Assembly: GCA_029783825.1 (NCBI GenBank)
Contig: JAREIK010005310.1
Coordinates: forward strand, 47,957 to 111,956
Reading direction: 5' to 3'
Source of the DNA: Sapria himalayana
Lineage: Eukaryota > Streptophyta > Magnoliopsida > Malpighiales > Rafflesiaceae
Length of the DNA stretch: 64,000 bases
Shown here piece after piece: positions 34,639 to 46,609 of this stretch (its first letter is position 1; each line of letters starts with the position of its first letter). Both the position numbers and the translations under genes were made by a program. The notes below the pieces were generated by a model. The model did not search any database, was not told the DNA's origin, and worked only from the letters and a program-made list of their open reading frames with translations.

Positions 34639-37365
34639 TAGAGATGACAAAAATGTCCGTATCCATGAATTTCCGACCCGATCCGATCTAATCAAACAGT
34701 ATAAAAATCCATTGACTGGATAATGGATATAGATATGGATAAATTATGATTTTTTTGAATGGACATGAATTGGATATGGATCTAGTCATACTTGATCCGA
34801 AACTCGTATCCGATCTGACCCAAACGTGCAGATATCCAATTCGATTCTATTATAACTAATCTGATTCTATCCAATACAAACACACGCACATATATAATAT
34901 AGTCCATATACAATTATGTAATTGACAATTAATGTCATTAATATATTTATATACATTATAAATTTATAATTGTCAATATAGGTATAGTTTTTTTTTATAT
35001 AATATGAATTAATTGTAATTTGTAATAACACTATATAATATGATACGATCTCATATTACTAATTCAAAAATTTAAGTGACTCGTTTTTTTATAATCCTAA
35101 TTAGTAAAGTTAAAAATGAATACTAGGCGACAAGTATAAAGTGAAACCTGACAACGATATTTAGAAAAATCTAAAAATTTTCAAATATTTAAAGAATATC
35201 AATTTAAGATAAATGGAATTGAAACCAAGACAAAATGATGTGTTTTGGGGTTGAAATGGACCAAAAGAGACAAGAGGGGGACACGTAGGTCCCATCTTAG
35301 AAAAAAAAGATACAAAACCAATAGGCAGTGGGAAGCACAGACGAGGATGGCGTAGTAGAATTAATATTTATTTTTTCTTTTTATTCTCTTTTCTTCCCAC
35401 TTTGATTCTCAGGTTTCGAACCATCGGAATTGATCGGGCAAAGAACGAAAGTTGCTCTACACTACGAGGGCTATCGTAGGTACCAAAAACACAAGATTTT
35501 GCTGTGAATTCTGATAAAAATTTAGAAATTTCTAATTTTTAGTTATTCTCAGATTTATGACATTCTAAATGTCAAAATATTTCAAACCGAGAGTTAAAGT
35601 TACTCTACGCAACATGAGCTGCACATATCTTGAACCTTGTTGTTAGGATTGGTTTAGATGTGATCAAGCATGCCATTGATAATGTCAGGGATAGTGTAGT
35701 TTTTTGGACAGTATCTCTGAAAAGAATAGAAATGTTTGAGGATGTTTGTCAACAAATAAAAGTTCCTTGTACTAGAAGATTGGGTTTGGGTTGTCCAACA
35801 AGGTGGAGCTCCACTTATCTAATGCTCAAAACTACTTTGAATTATAAAAATGTGTTTCCTAGATTTAAGTTGTTTGAGTCACACTATGTGCTTGTGCCTA
35901 GAGAAGCATAATGAGAAACTACAGAGGATGTTTCCGATATGTTGAAATTGTTCTATAATGTCTAATGTCTCTGAGTTACTTTCTGGGACAAGATATCCCA
36001 CAGCTAATATATTTTTTTCTTGTGATTTGCAGAATTAAAATGACATTGAATGAATGTCTCATGTCCTCTAATATAGTAAATAGTATAATGGCAAGGAGTA
36101 TGGTTGCAAAATTTGATGCATATTAGAATGTGATCTATTAATTGATGGGTGTTGCTGTAGTATTGGCCCCTAGGTATAAGATGACTTTGTTTCACTTTTA
36201 CTTTCCATTAGTTTATCTAAATGACTTTAGTGAATAAATTAGCAATATTCAACGACATTGTTAATAATTGGTCGAGGAATATTATACTAGAATGTATAAA
36301 GAGATTGATACAGAATCTGCAGTACATAGAACGGTCATTTCAACTTCAAAAGAGAGTTCAATAATTATTGATAGTGATTAGTATTTGTTTGTGAAAAGGA
36401 TGAAGACTAATAAAAGTAATAGTTTCATAACTGAATCGAACCACTATTTGGAGGAAGATGTCTTGCCTAATAATTCTGAGCTTAATATTTTATTATGGTT
36501 TAAGTTGAATGAGGTAAAGTAGCATGTCTTAAAAACTATTGCAAGAGACATGTTAGCGATTCTAGTATCAATTATTGCTTCAAAGTTTGCATTTAGCTCT
36601 AGTGGGAGATTAGTGAGTCCTCATCGTAATCGACTTCAATCGAAGATGACAAAAGCATTGATGTGTGCTCCAAGTTGGTTGTGGAGGGAAGTGAAAAAAC
36701 ACGATGGTAAATTTATTTTATTGATTATTTATTTTTTATTTACCCAGAATTTCATAATATTTGTAAAATTTTAATGTTAGTTTGCTTTTTATATATTTTT
36801 TCTAGGTGAAGACTTGTTTATTTCAGATAGTTATGCATCAATTTATGAAGAAGATATTCACGTGCATGATAAATGTATTAACTTTTATAACTAATAAATT
36901 TTAATTCATATTACAATTTAAGTATTCAAATATAAAGTTTTTTTTTTATAATTGTAGTATCCGAGATTACACGTGGTCGATGACAATATTTTCATCAACT
37001 TTTATGAAGATGACGTCTACTAGACTTTGTTGAAAATTTATTTAAGATGTTAAACATTTTGAATTTGTCACTTGATACAAAAATTTTGATTTGTGATGTT
37101 TTATTAACTTTAGACTTTTGTTTATATTCCTAAATTTATGAATCATGAAGTTATAACTAGTATCATAGGTTAGCAAAATATGTCTTAGTGTCGCATTGAT
37201 AAATCCGATATTCGTAGAGAATATCCGAAATTTGATTGATAGGATATGAATTTAGATTTTTTTTATCTGTAATATATAAATATGGATATGGATATATTAT
37301 TTTTATTTAGGATCAGATATGAATATTGAAAAATTCGATCAAAATCCGATCCAATGCCATCCCTA
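34639..37365 (+). mobile_element. hAT transposon, 2727 bases, with target duplication
   Basis: It starts TAGAGATGACA and ends TGCCATCCCTA, imperfect terminal inverted repeats of a hAT family. Flanking octamers are ccattaaa (34631-34638) and cccttaaa (37366-37373), seven of eight alike, matching the 8-base hAT duplication. Subterminal tcggat/atatccgat motifs are dense at both ends. A broken transposase occupies the right half. The left 970 bases have no transposase N-terminus. A second copy of the family lies at 61861-63150. Confidence 0.92.
35618..37022 (+). pseudogene. hAT transposase, 5'-truncated and broken
   Basis: Two family blocks are clear. The first (35618-35908) reads AAHILNLVVRIGLDVI and CPTRWSSTYLMLKTTL, part of the RNase-H-like catalytic region. 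The second (36481-36712) is the hAT dimerisation domain: RDMLAILVSIIASKFAF and FSSSGRLVSPHRNRL then LMCAPSWLW. After a probable intron a short exon at about 36807 reads GEDLFISDSYASIYEED, and a last exon at about 36959-37022 ends YEDDVY. The BED-type zinc-finger N-terminus is missing. Stops near 35909, 36126 and 36521 inactivate it. Confidence 0.9.
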
Positions 37366-37373
37366 CCCTTAAA

Positions 37374-37917
37374 CATAATTTTTTCCTTAATTTTATCTCA
37401 GTGACTACTTATTTTGGTTTACAAAACTAATATATTCATCACATATATTTTTGTGTTGGGGCATAAAATATTAGAAAATAAAGTCACAAAACATGATAAT
37501 CCTAAGAGACTACATAGCATAATCTCATCTTCAAAAATATAGAAAGTAAGTTAAGTCTTATAAATAAATAAACTTTTAAGTGACATCTTATTTAATACTT
37601 GTTGCTGCTAATAATATCACTGGACACGTTATGGATGATGATTTTTGGGAAAGTTATTAAAAAAAGTTGGATGAGTCATGGGCATTAATAATTATCCACA
37701 AGAATGAACATATGAAATAATTAATATAAAGGTGAGTAAATTTAAATAATAAAAATTTAACCTTAAAAAAAAAACAAGACAAGGGCAAGATGCACATACT
37801 ACCAGCTATTTGATGCACATGCTGCCATTTATTTGATGCACATGCTGCCATTTATTTGATGCACATGCTATACATGTTTGATGCGCCACTAATAATTCGA
37901 CACCATCACTTTTGACG
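37374..37917. other. AT-rich spacer with a 23-base tandem repeat
   Basis: No gene is seen. At about 37800-37885 the unit gctgccatttatttgatgca plus cat repeats: exact copies at 37821-37843 and 37844-37866, with worn copies on either side. The small minus-strand open frame over it (37657-37851) has no recognised family. Confidence 0.7.
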
Positions 37918-38330
37918 TAGAGGTGTCAAACGGGCCGGCCCGGTACGGCCTGGTCCATTTTTTTTGGGCACGTTCGTGCTACCGTGCCGGGCCGAGCACG
38001 GTTTAAAAATTGCCGAGCCCGGCACGGCCCGCCGTGCCGTGCCTTGCCTGGCCCGCTCGGGCTTGCCTGTCAGAGCGGTTCGGGATACGGGAAGACCGCG
38101 GGTCGGGTCGAATCAGACCGGACCCGCGGTCTTTTTATGCGGGAGGGGCTTCCTGGGGTCGGGCTCACGGGACACCCGGCACGGGACTAACCCGTGCCGG
38201 GGTGCTGTGCCGCGTGCCAAACCGTGCCGGGTCAGGCACGGCACGGCACGGCACGCGCCTAACCCGGGCACGGCTGAACCGTGCCGTGCCTCGTGCCGGG
38301 CCGGCCGGCCCGGCCCGGTTGACACCTGTA
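37918..38330. mobile_element. GC-rich hAT-like MITE, 413 bases
   Basis: It starts TAGAGGTGTCAAAC and ends GTTGACACCTGTA, which are inverted repeats of each other. Flanking octamers ttttgacg (37910-37917) and cttcgacg (38331-38338) share six of eight bases. The interior is very GC-rich, with many gtgccgtgcc and ccgggcacgg motifs in both orientations, in strong contrast to the AT-rich surroundings. Overlapping Arg/Pro/Ala-rich open frames here are composition artefacts. Confidence 0.85.
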
Positions 38331-38894
38331 CTTCGACGATCTTTAAACATATTTCAATTCTAAACCCATCAATCGTTTTCATCTTTGCCGAGTTCCGTTC
38401 CGACATCGATATGCGACAGACGACTGATGATCATGCAGCTTCAAGCCGGTTCGACGGATCGACGTAACCAAGTAATGCGCATTCTATTTTTTTTTCTTTT
38501 TAATATGCAGTGTATCGGATTTGCCTAACAAAATCCAGACTTTCTTAATCTCATCTTTAGATAAGTCCCGATGAACAAGGAATGTGCATGTTCTCCGCAC
38601 ATGCTCACAGGATGATTAGTCTCGCTTTTTCTCCCCCTTTTGTTTGCAGAACAAGTTTAATTTATGCTAAGTTCCACTATCTTGATGAAGATCGAACATG
38701 GCATCTCTGCCGAGCAAATTAGGATGAGCGATATCATGTTAGGAAAATTAGAATGAGCAAATTGGAGAAGATGAGAACGCCACCGCAGTGAGTAGAGAGA
38801 GAAGAGCGGGGGAAGGGTGAGATAAGAGATACTTGTCAAGGATGACATCAAAGGGAGCAATGAGAATGGTGGCTATGATATGATGGTAGACAAT
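38331..38894. other. Low-copy-looking sequence beside the WAT1-like fragment
   Basis: Moderate GC content. The minus-strand open frame at 38860-38657 lies downstream of the WAT1-like fragment, but its residues did not match that family in my reading. It may be intron or decayed exon sequence. Confidence 0.4.
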
Positions 38895-38976
38895 GATTCA
38901 TTGCATCCCTGATTCATGACATCAAAGGGAGCAGTGATTCATTGCATCCCTGATTCATGACATCAAAGGGAGCAGT
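38895..38976. repeat. 41-base tandem duplication in the WAT1-like fragment
   Basis: Two exact copies at 38895-38935 and 38936-38976 begin gattcattgcatccctgatt. A worn partial copy of the same sequence (atgacatcaaagggagcaat) lies at 38842-38861. The minus strand encodes APFDVMNQGCNES here. Confidence 0.9.
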
Positions 38977-39114
38977 GAGAACGTAATTGTTCAATCTCTG
39001 ATTCATTGCGGCCTTAGAAAGAATATCCATCCCTGTCAAAGCAACCTGCATGAATACATTGGCAACGAACGGCTTCATCTTTGAGATGAACCTCTGTTCT
39101 CGATGAGTGTTCAT
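38914..39114 (-). pseudogene. WAT1-related (EamA/MtN21 type) transporter exon fragment
   Basis: The minus-strand frame begins MNTHREQRFISK at 39114 and continues MKPFVANVFMQVALTG and GMDILSKAAMNQRLNNYVL. This is the first transmembrane segment and the conserved GMxILSKAALNxGMxxYVL region of plant WAT1-related proteins, integral membrane transporters. After NNYVL the expected VYRHAVAT segment is missing and the frame jumps to APFDVM, then runs into the 41-base tandem duplication and a stop. Only the 5' end of the gene is present, so it is a truncated relic. Upstream, 39115-39240 could hold leader sequence. Confidence 0.7.
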
Positions 39115-40470
39115 CTGGTTCTGTAGAAAAGAGAGTGTTGTTGCTTGGGTTTCTGACGAGAATGTTGAAACTATGGGGGTAAAAAGGCGGCACAGCTGGG
39201 GAGATGATGATAATGGACGGAGGGAGAATAGATTCTCATATACACTGCTGTTTTACTAGATTGTTGTTTATTTTCCATGACTAAAGGGCACTCAAATCAG
39301 AACACAACACTTATCAACACTTATTATAATCGTAAGAGCTGATAAAAATAGGTATCTAGAATAGAATCGGCATGTGGCTGTGTATATGACAATTAAATAG
39401 TAATCATTAATCCCCACCACTTTTCTAAATAAATTTTTCATGAATTTTTGAGAAATTAGAGTTTCTCATGTAAACTACAAAGTGATTGTCATTGTTGTTT
39501 TTTTTTTGTTTTTGGGAGTCCCACGTTCACATGCCAGAGTTTTTTTTTATTCTAAAAACAATGAGTCTTTGTTTGACATTGATCATCATTCATGCCAGAG
39601 TATTTATCATGCAAACAAAGAGATTATTTTATTTTTTCTTCCCTTTTGGTTGTCTGAATGTTCTCTTTCTCTATAATAAGCATCATTCAAATTTTAAAAG
39701 TTCATGGTTGATTGGCGAGGAGATCACCAAATTTGGATTTTTTATCGCAAGTTACCATTTTGTAATATTTTATTGTCTAAATTAAAAAAAATTCGAACCT
39801 TGTTCTATGCATGGCTCAATGCCTAAAAAAATGGATTGTGTAGTTAATGTGAAGTTATCGGCAGCATGCTTTAACTATAATTGAATATTTATTGGGCAGC
39901 TTGATGGTGGATGAAGTCATCTTGGGCATATTGGTAAATTATCTTCACTCGTAATTTAATATTCATTTTCACAAAGAACTTTTTTTTTTGGTCGACAAAT
40001 ATTTGATTTTTTGGGGGCAAGATTACTTCTCACTAGAAGAGATTCTGATAAAATATGAAATTATCTGGAGAGCAAAATTGGGATTACACTCTTTATGATG
40101 AACATCAAAGATGAATTGATACTTCATAGTTATGCATGGCGTTCAATCGATATGTAGATAATATTGAAGAACCAATAATTACATTGCATAATAAATAATA
40201 GGTCATGAGTTCAAATTATATCTTACTAGATTATAGCTTTTGTGGGTACGTTATTCCCATCTTGGAAATTAGTTGATTGGCGCACAAACTAGCTCATACA
40301 CACCATGATTATTGAACAAATTAGCTCTATGCATTTGAAGTGTTTCATGATGCAAATGCATCATCTTATGTTGAAATATTTAGTTGCAAAATTATCTTCA
40401 AAGATATCACAAATATTTAATAAATCAATAATTAAAGATATATGAACACTCTCTCAAGTTAGTACATGAG
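39115..40470. other. Unannotated AT-rich sequence
   Basis: No coding family was recognised on either strand. T-runs near 39500-39560 and a few short open frames without conserved motifs are all that is visible. Confidence 0.5.
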
Positions 40471-40941
40471 TAGAGATGTCAAATGGGCATTGCCGTGGTG
40501 GAACAACCTATTTTTTTAAGGCACGGCCATGCCACGGCACAGCACGACATGTTGGTGTGGTCTACCGGCCTAGCACGACATGATGGTATGACTGAGTGCA
40601 AGATCATGCTGAACTCCGAAGATGCACGGTTGTAGTTGTACGTGCACGCGAACATCGAACGACATCGACATAGCCACATAAGTTAGAGACACGTTACCCA
40701 TTGTGTGATGGGTGCTCAGCTTATTGGCCGACCAATTACAATCGGCCACGTGGTCGATCCTTCTAAAAAAATTGGATTGCCTGAGTGATCGTGTTGTTTG
40801 GCCAGGCATGGCTTGTGCCTTGCCCGTCATGAGGCACGACTCATGCCGGCCCAACACGGCATGAACATGCTATGAGGCGGCCCGGCCTTGCCTGAGGGTC
40901 ATGGGCCATGCCCGTGCCATTTGATTTGTTTGACACCTCTA
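40471..40941. mobile_element. GC-rich hAT-like MITE, 471 bases
   Basis: It starts TAGAGATGTCAAAT and ends GTTTGACACCTCTA. Flanking octamers tacatgag (40463-40470) and tccatgag (40942-40949) share seven of eight bases. The interior is rich in gcacggc, catgcc and ggcccg motifs, a decayed relative of the MITE at 37918-38330. It has no gene of its own. Confidence 0.88.
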
Positions 40942-41429
40942 TCCATGAGTATCCTTTATATTATTATTTAGAAAAAATTATTGCTCATTTTAATTTATGT
41001 GATAATATTTGCAAGTTAATCTTTAGTATGAGGTAGCATGTTTGATTGTTGGTCATTATGATAGAGAAATCAAGTGAAAAATATAAAATCACTTATTTAA
41101 ATGTCTAGTTCATAGTAGTTCACTAGTGATGATCATTAGAATTCTATCTCGTGCTTCTGTATTAAATTTAAGAATATTTATTTATTTTTTATTTAGTCCG
41201 AGCTAGCAGAGATGAAATTAGTATTTCATCTCTACTAGACATTCTTAAAGAAAAAACTAGGAAAAAAAAGAATTAGATAAAGGAATATATAAATATATAT
41301 TTTAATTTTACTACAAAGTAATTGTAAAATGAGAGAATAATGAAAATTTAGAAAAAAATTAAATTTTGAAAAATAGATATGATAGTGAAAGACTAAGCTA
41401 TAACAAATTACTAAGAAAAAGATATCAAA
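40942..41429. other. Unannotated AT-rich sequence
   Basis: No gene or element ends recognised. A short inverted pair, agagatgaaattagtatttc and its near complement atttcatctct, lies at 41209-41239. Confidence 0.4.
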
Positions 41430-41434
41430 ATTTC

Positions 41435-41845
41435 ATAGTTGTGAAAGGCGTGCTTAAGTCGCGCCTAGGCTCACGGCACAACCACTCCCTAGCTATAGTA
41501 CATCGTCTTCCAATGCATGCGCCTTACTGAAGATGCGTGTTTTATATACTATAGTTTTTTTTAAAAATATATTTATTCTCAAAATTTGTATTTATATATT
41601 GAAATTTATATAATTTTATTTATTTTTTTTATCAAAATTTATTTAAATATTAGTATTATTTATTTTTTTATCAATAGAATCATATTTAATAAAAATTTAT
41701 GTGCATCTAAAGTCATATTTCACTTCATAAAAGCTCACGCCTTAGGTGCGCTTTGCGCCTCAAGGCTCCAAGCAACCTTTGCGCCTCAAGGCTCCAAGCA
41801 ACCTTTGCGCCTCAAGGCTCCAAGCAACCTTTGCGCCTTGTGCTT
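41435..41845. mobile_element. Possible MITE with GCGCC-rich ends
   Basis: The left end, aaaggcgtgcttaagtcgcg and cctaggc, and the right end, ctcacgccttaggtgcgc, followed by gcgcc repeats, are roughly inverse to each other around an AT-rich middle. The pattern resembles widespread short plant elements with gcgcctaggcg ends. No target duplication was defined. Confidence 0.4.
41752..41838. repeat. 26-base tandem repeat, 3.3 copies
   Basis: Exact units at 41752-41777, 41778-41803 and 41804-41829 (start tttgcgcctcaaggctccaa), then a partial unit to 41838. Perfect identity suggests recent expansion. Confidence 0.95.
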
Positions 41846-43819
41846 TTTAAAATTATGCTAAATTTTTGTTAAAAATAAATAATCATTGAGTCTTATTATC
41901 TTTGCAAGAATTCATAAATTGTAAATAGTAAAATAGTAGGAGACATAAAAAAGAGCATATATTGATTTGGGTAATGAACTAAATTCTAAATAATGTTTAA
42001 ATTATATTATGTATATTAGGAATCAAAATAGTAAAATAATAATTACAAATAAAATAATTTTAGATAAATAATTTTATTTCTAAAATATGATCAATGAAAT
42101 ATATATCAGAAAGAACTAAATGTAGATAGATTTTATTCTCATGATAAACTTATGCATTGATGTACTATGAATAAAATAAAATTTAACAAGAATTACCACA
42201 TGATAAAATATGGGACAAAATACATAAGACGGTGTTAAAATTTTGATATAACAATATTTAGGAGAAGTTAGAAATTAATGGTTATGTATGCTATTGAATA
42301 TATTTTCAATAATAAAAATATCATATTCTTAAAAGCATAATCATGGTATTACTTTATAAAATATAAATATGATATTTAATATTGTTTATATTATAAAAAG
42401 ATAAAATTAATGAGTTTAGAATTTGAGAGAATAAAAATGAGATTTGAGATGTAAGAAACTCGAGCAATAAACTTCAATAGAACACTCATTTATATACTAG
42501 AGATGTATAAATGAGCAATTTTATAAATACTATACAAGCTGGTTGTAACAATTTAAATGTTAGGTGTTGTCACCCATAAACTAGGAATAAAAAATCACAC
42601 AAAAATCATAATATTTTTTTCTCAAGCTGATGTGTTGATATTCAAGATATAATGTTTGAAGAAAAAAAAATTAAATCGAGATTGTTTGAAAACTTTTATG
42701 AATATATTAATTGATTATTATATAATAAAAACATAAGCTATAATAGTATCATCATAGATTTTTTTCATATGGAAGAATTAATTTTCTTTTGTGTTTTGTA
42801 TACTTGTGAAATATTAAATTAGATGCGTATGTTTTATTGGTTGATTGTCATGTTAGAAAGTAAATGAGCATGATCTATGGTATCTATCTCAAAATAATTA
42901 TGTATCTTTTATTTTTTAGGAGATTAGATACTCTCTAAGAAAATCATACAAATATGTAGTTGATCTTTTCTCTATGTAAGTTGGTGTCAAAAGTTAAATC
43001 TGAATACTAGGCAAGTACTCGTGATTTTTAAAAGAATCTTAAGACCTAAAGTTTTTTTATATATCTTAGTATATAAAGAGCAGAATCTTGGTGAATCTAA
43101 CATAAAAAATTTAGTAAATAATTAATTATATTGAATATAAAAATTATATCTGGTCTATGATAGTTAAATATTTAATCTGTTCTAAGATTATTTTATGTTG
43201 TATAATGAATTGGATGAGTTACATGAGATAAAGAAATTAATATTTGGCTCAATAAGAGTATCTACTGGAATACAACTTAAAAAATTAATCTTTATGAGAG
43301 TATCAATTATATATCTTCAATGTGTTATCATAATTTCTCTCATGTAATAGATAATCTCTATTCCAATAAATATTTGAGCCTCTCAAGTTTTTTTATTTGG
43401 AACTACAGCTTAAATTTTTATTTGAGTTCAGTGATGTATAGCTAATTATCTCTAATAATATGAATAAAGTCAATGGATATAATAAGAATGGTCAACCTGT
43501 CTTTTGAGCTCTTGCAAATAATTGAAGAAAAATTTATAATATACTTGTATAATTCAAAAGAGGTGGCTATCACTAAAAATCTCATAAATTAATTTCGAGT
43601 TTGATTGTACTATTTAAAATCTAAGTAACTACTTTATATGCATATTCTCTTTGGGGTTAAAATAAAAAAAATATTATTCATGTCTAGCTAGTATATCATT
43701 AGCTCATGTGATATTGTTAGTGAAATGAGAATTTATACGGAGTAACCTTATTGGTCATTGTAAAAAAATATTATGCTAATTCACACTAAATATTTGAGTA
43801 ACCTTATTGGTTTTTTCTA
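41846..43819. other. Unannotated AT-rich sequence
   Basis: No coding family was recognised in either strand. It lies upstream of the plus-strand pol remnant and may be further decayed retroelement sequence, but I could not identify reverse transcriptase motifs. Confidence 0.4.
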
Positions 43820-44090
43820 TAGGTATTCAATGGCCTAATTTTTTAGGCTTAGCATACCACTATAACATGTTGGATACAATATGGTCCATCTTTGTGGGTG
43901 GTGCCATGCTGGCAATTGGCACAAAGGCAATGAAGTTAGGCCAAACATAGACTGTTGGCCACTAGGGGAAACAAGGCATGCCAATTTGTGTCTGGTTGGT
44001 TTTGGTCGGATCCTTGTCACTTTTGACACAATTGGCTAGCCCAGGTTAGCATGGGGTTAGATTCCCAGTGTCACTCTGTCAGCAGAATCC
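43820..44090. mobile_element. GC-richer island, possibly a decayed hAT-like MITE
   Basis: It begins taggtattcaatggcc, similar to the TAGAGGTGTCAAACGGGCC start of the MITE at 37918, and contains gtgccatgctggc and ggcatgcc motifs. No matching right end was found, so it may be truncated. Confidence 0.3.
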
Positions 44091-44239
44091 CCTATGTTAC
44101 ACAACTACTTATTGAGACTCTATCTTCATATCAAATAGAGACAAATGATTTTAGGGATTTATATAGGGAGGTGAGAAGATTCTAGAAACATGGAGAGATA
44201 TTCTTCTGCTAAAAAGAATTTAAAGATAAAAAATCAAGT

Positions 44240-45035
44240 CTACGCGTGTTCGATAAATTATTCTTACAAGAATTTGATTTAAATATATTGAATAAGAAAA
44301 GCATAAAAAAATAAATTACTAATCACTGGTAAAGATAAAAAAAATAAAAAAACTACAAATGAAACTATTAGAAATAACTTTATAGATGAATAGTTTATAC
44401 CCACGAATAGAAAAGCAATTTCATGGTATGCAGCTAGTTTTAACTATTTGGATAGTGAATTATCTCATCTAGACTAAAAATGATAATATCTAATGAAAAT
44501 ATATCATGATTTAAATTATTTCTATTGTAATAAGTCTTATGTCTATAAGCAATGCTCAGATTAGATTCAGAGATATTGTGTTCTATAAGAGGAAATTAGT
44601 AGTATTCTACAACGATGTCACATAGTCCTTTATGGTGGATATTTTGGAGGATTAAGAATTATATCTAAAGTTTTTTAATTAGACTTTTATTGGCTAACAC
44701 TCTAAATATTCTCATGAACTTATCAAGACTTGTGATAAGTATCAATGTGTGGGAAATGTATCATAAAAGCATAAAATATTTTTCAATGACATACTTGAGG
44801 TTGAATTGTTTCATGCAATTCTTCAAAAAATTGCCTTCATGTATTAAGTATTCTCATGGAATGCCTTCATGAGATCATTTTATCTATCCTCAGGGAAGCA
44901 TTACATTCTAGTTGATATGAATTATGTATTAAAATAGGTAGAAGCCTTAGTATGTCCAAGTAATATTTTCAAAATTATGATTAAGTTCTTTCCAAGAAAT
45001 ATTTTCAAACTTTTTGGTATAAATTGTGATTTTAT
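44240..45035 (+). pseudogene. Ty3/Athila-type pol remnant (RNase H end and integrase)
   Basis: Reading across stops and frameshifts, the plus strand gives LFLQEFDLNILNKK (end of RNase H), ISWYAASFNYL, then the integrase zinc-binding region: YGGYFGGLRIISKVF, DFYWLTLSKYSHEL, IKTCDKYQCVGNVS (the CxxC pair is half preserved) and FNDILEVELF. It continues with VDMNYVLKWVEALV of the integrase core and ends near FKLFG at 45035, before the catalytic region is complete. This order is that of plant Athila/Tat Ty3 polyproteins. It is heavily decayed. It stops where the LTR-like repeat begins, opposite in strand to gag-protease at 51-56 kb, so the two probably belong to different insertions. Confidence 0.75.
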
Positions 45036-46590
45036 TATAGTATCAATATTTCTTGTTTATAGCACAATATCAAAAATGTATTAGGTGATTGTACACATCC
45101 AACAAAAATTTGTTAGTATATGGATCGTATAAATAATAAAATGAATGTAAATTTAGATATTGATTACACATGGATTATGTGAGCAGTTTGATCAATCAAT
45201 GTAGAATTTACTAATGTTAGAGTCGAGAAGATAAACTTAATTCTCAGATAAATTTTTAAAGTATAGAATTGGTTTACTTACTTATATATATTATGTTTGT
45301 TTAATTAATATTATAGCATTTTCATGCTTTATTGTTAGATAAAGATTAGAATAATGTAAAATTTTTTTTGCCCTTTGAATTATACGGTGGAAATTATGAA
45401 CTATCACTATCAAGAATGATTTCTTTATAGTTGTGAATTTGGTATGTTGTCTGCTTTGAATGTGTATTCTACCATCAAAATCATGCTTACTTTATTCATG
45501 AGTATTTCATATTTTTATTTTTTTAAGTAAATATGTCAGCTATTCTTAATGTCTGCTTTGGATATGTATTTTTATTCTTTGACCTTAATAGTCCCGAGAA
45601 TCTAAGTCTCAAATCTAAATTTTAATCTATTTTTTTTTGTGTTTGATTTGAATTTGTCCATAATTGGGAGTTGTGTTTCCTTTTGTTTATAGTGTGTTGT
45701 TGACCTTTAAAATTAAAATCCTCTACCGCATTTTAAAACTCTAAGTTCATATTTTATATCATCGAGATACTATCATGTTCTATAGTGGATTATTAAGTTT
45801 AAAGTCATAATTTTTTGTTGAAGTTGTGATATTAGATGTTCTTTGAATTTTATCGGGAGCACAAAATTGTGGTGGTAAAAAATATCGTGATTGATGAAGC
45901 TTTTCTTTAGAATACAAGGTTGTTGCGGCAAAGATTGTCGTGACTGAGATAATTTCTAGAGACAATAGTCTTGGTAGCCAAATTGTCATGATTGAGGAAA
46001 ATTTTTTCTAGAATACAAAGACATGGGAATGTAGATGCCTTGACTGATAAAATTTTTTTTGGAACACAATCATGGTAGCTAAATTATTGTGATTAAGAAA
46101 AATTCTTTTTGAATCACAAAGTGGGAGTGACAGATGTGACTGTGAAAGTTATTCTTTAGAGAACATATTCATGGAAAAAAGAAATCATAACTGAGGAATA
46201 TCCTTTCTAGAACACAAAGTTGCTTCGACAAGGAATATCACGACTAAAATAGCTTGATGTTCTGTGATTTTATTTCCGTAAAGAATATGTCACGACACTA
46301 TAAAATATTGTGACTTCTAGTATCGACTTGACTCTTAGTTTCCATGACTTAGAATTAATGGGATGGTCAAATTTAAGTTTCGATTTAATTTGAATGCGAC
46401 TCCAAGATAATATCATGACCACAAAGAATATGACGCACAATAAAAGATTATGATAATTGAGTGGTAAAGTTGCAATGTGTAAAGAATATCATGACTTGTT
46501 TGTAGTTTTGCATCTAAAAAAGGTTACCACGACTTTTTAAAAGGCACATACTAGGATAAAATATTGTGATATTGAAATAATATGATTTCG
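45010..46590 (-). repeat. LTR-like direct repeat, left copy
   Basis: Collinear with 56990-59041: paired landmarks include gagcagtttgatcaatcaat (45182) with gagcagtttgactcatcaat (57200), and aaaatcatgct (45478) with aaaatcatgct (57472). Its right half (45835-46320) is a degenerate repeat of about 60-70 bases built on gattgaggaaaattttttct and gtcatgact motifs. Confidence 0.6.
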
Positions 46591-46609
46591 TTCTTGCTCT
46601 TTTATTTTT

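Noticed and set aside
37821..37866. CRISPR-like or regulatory repeat
   Set aside because: It is a direct tandem repeat without spacers.
37964..38467. Overlapping 60-167-residue open frames on both strands
   Set aside because: They come from the GC-rich MITE at 37918-38330; Arg/Pro/Ala/Gly-rich composition in all frames and MITE boundaries inside the frames.
41846..43819. A possible copia or Ty3 reverse transcriptase region
   Set aside because: I searched for conserved reverse transcriptase motifs and could not support any.
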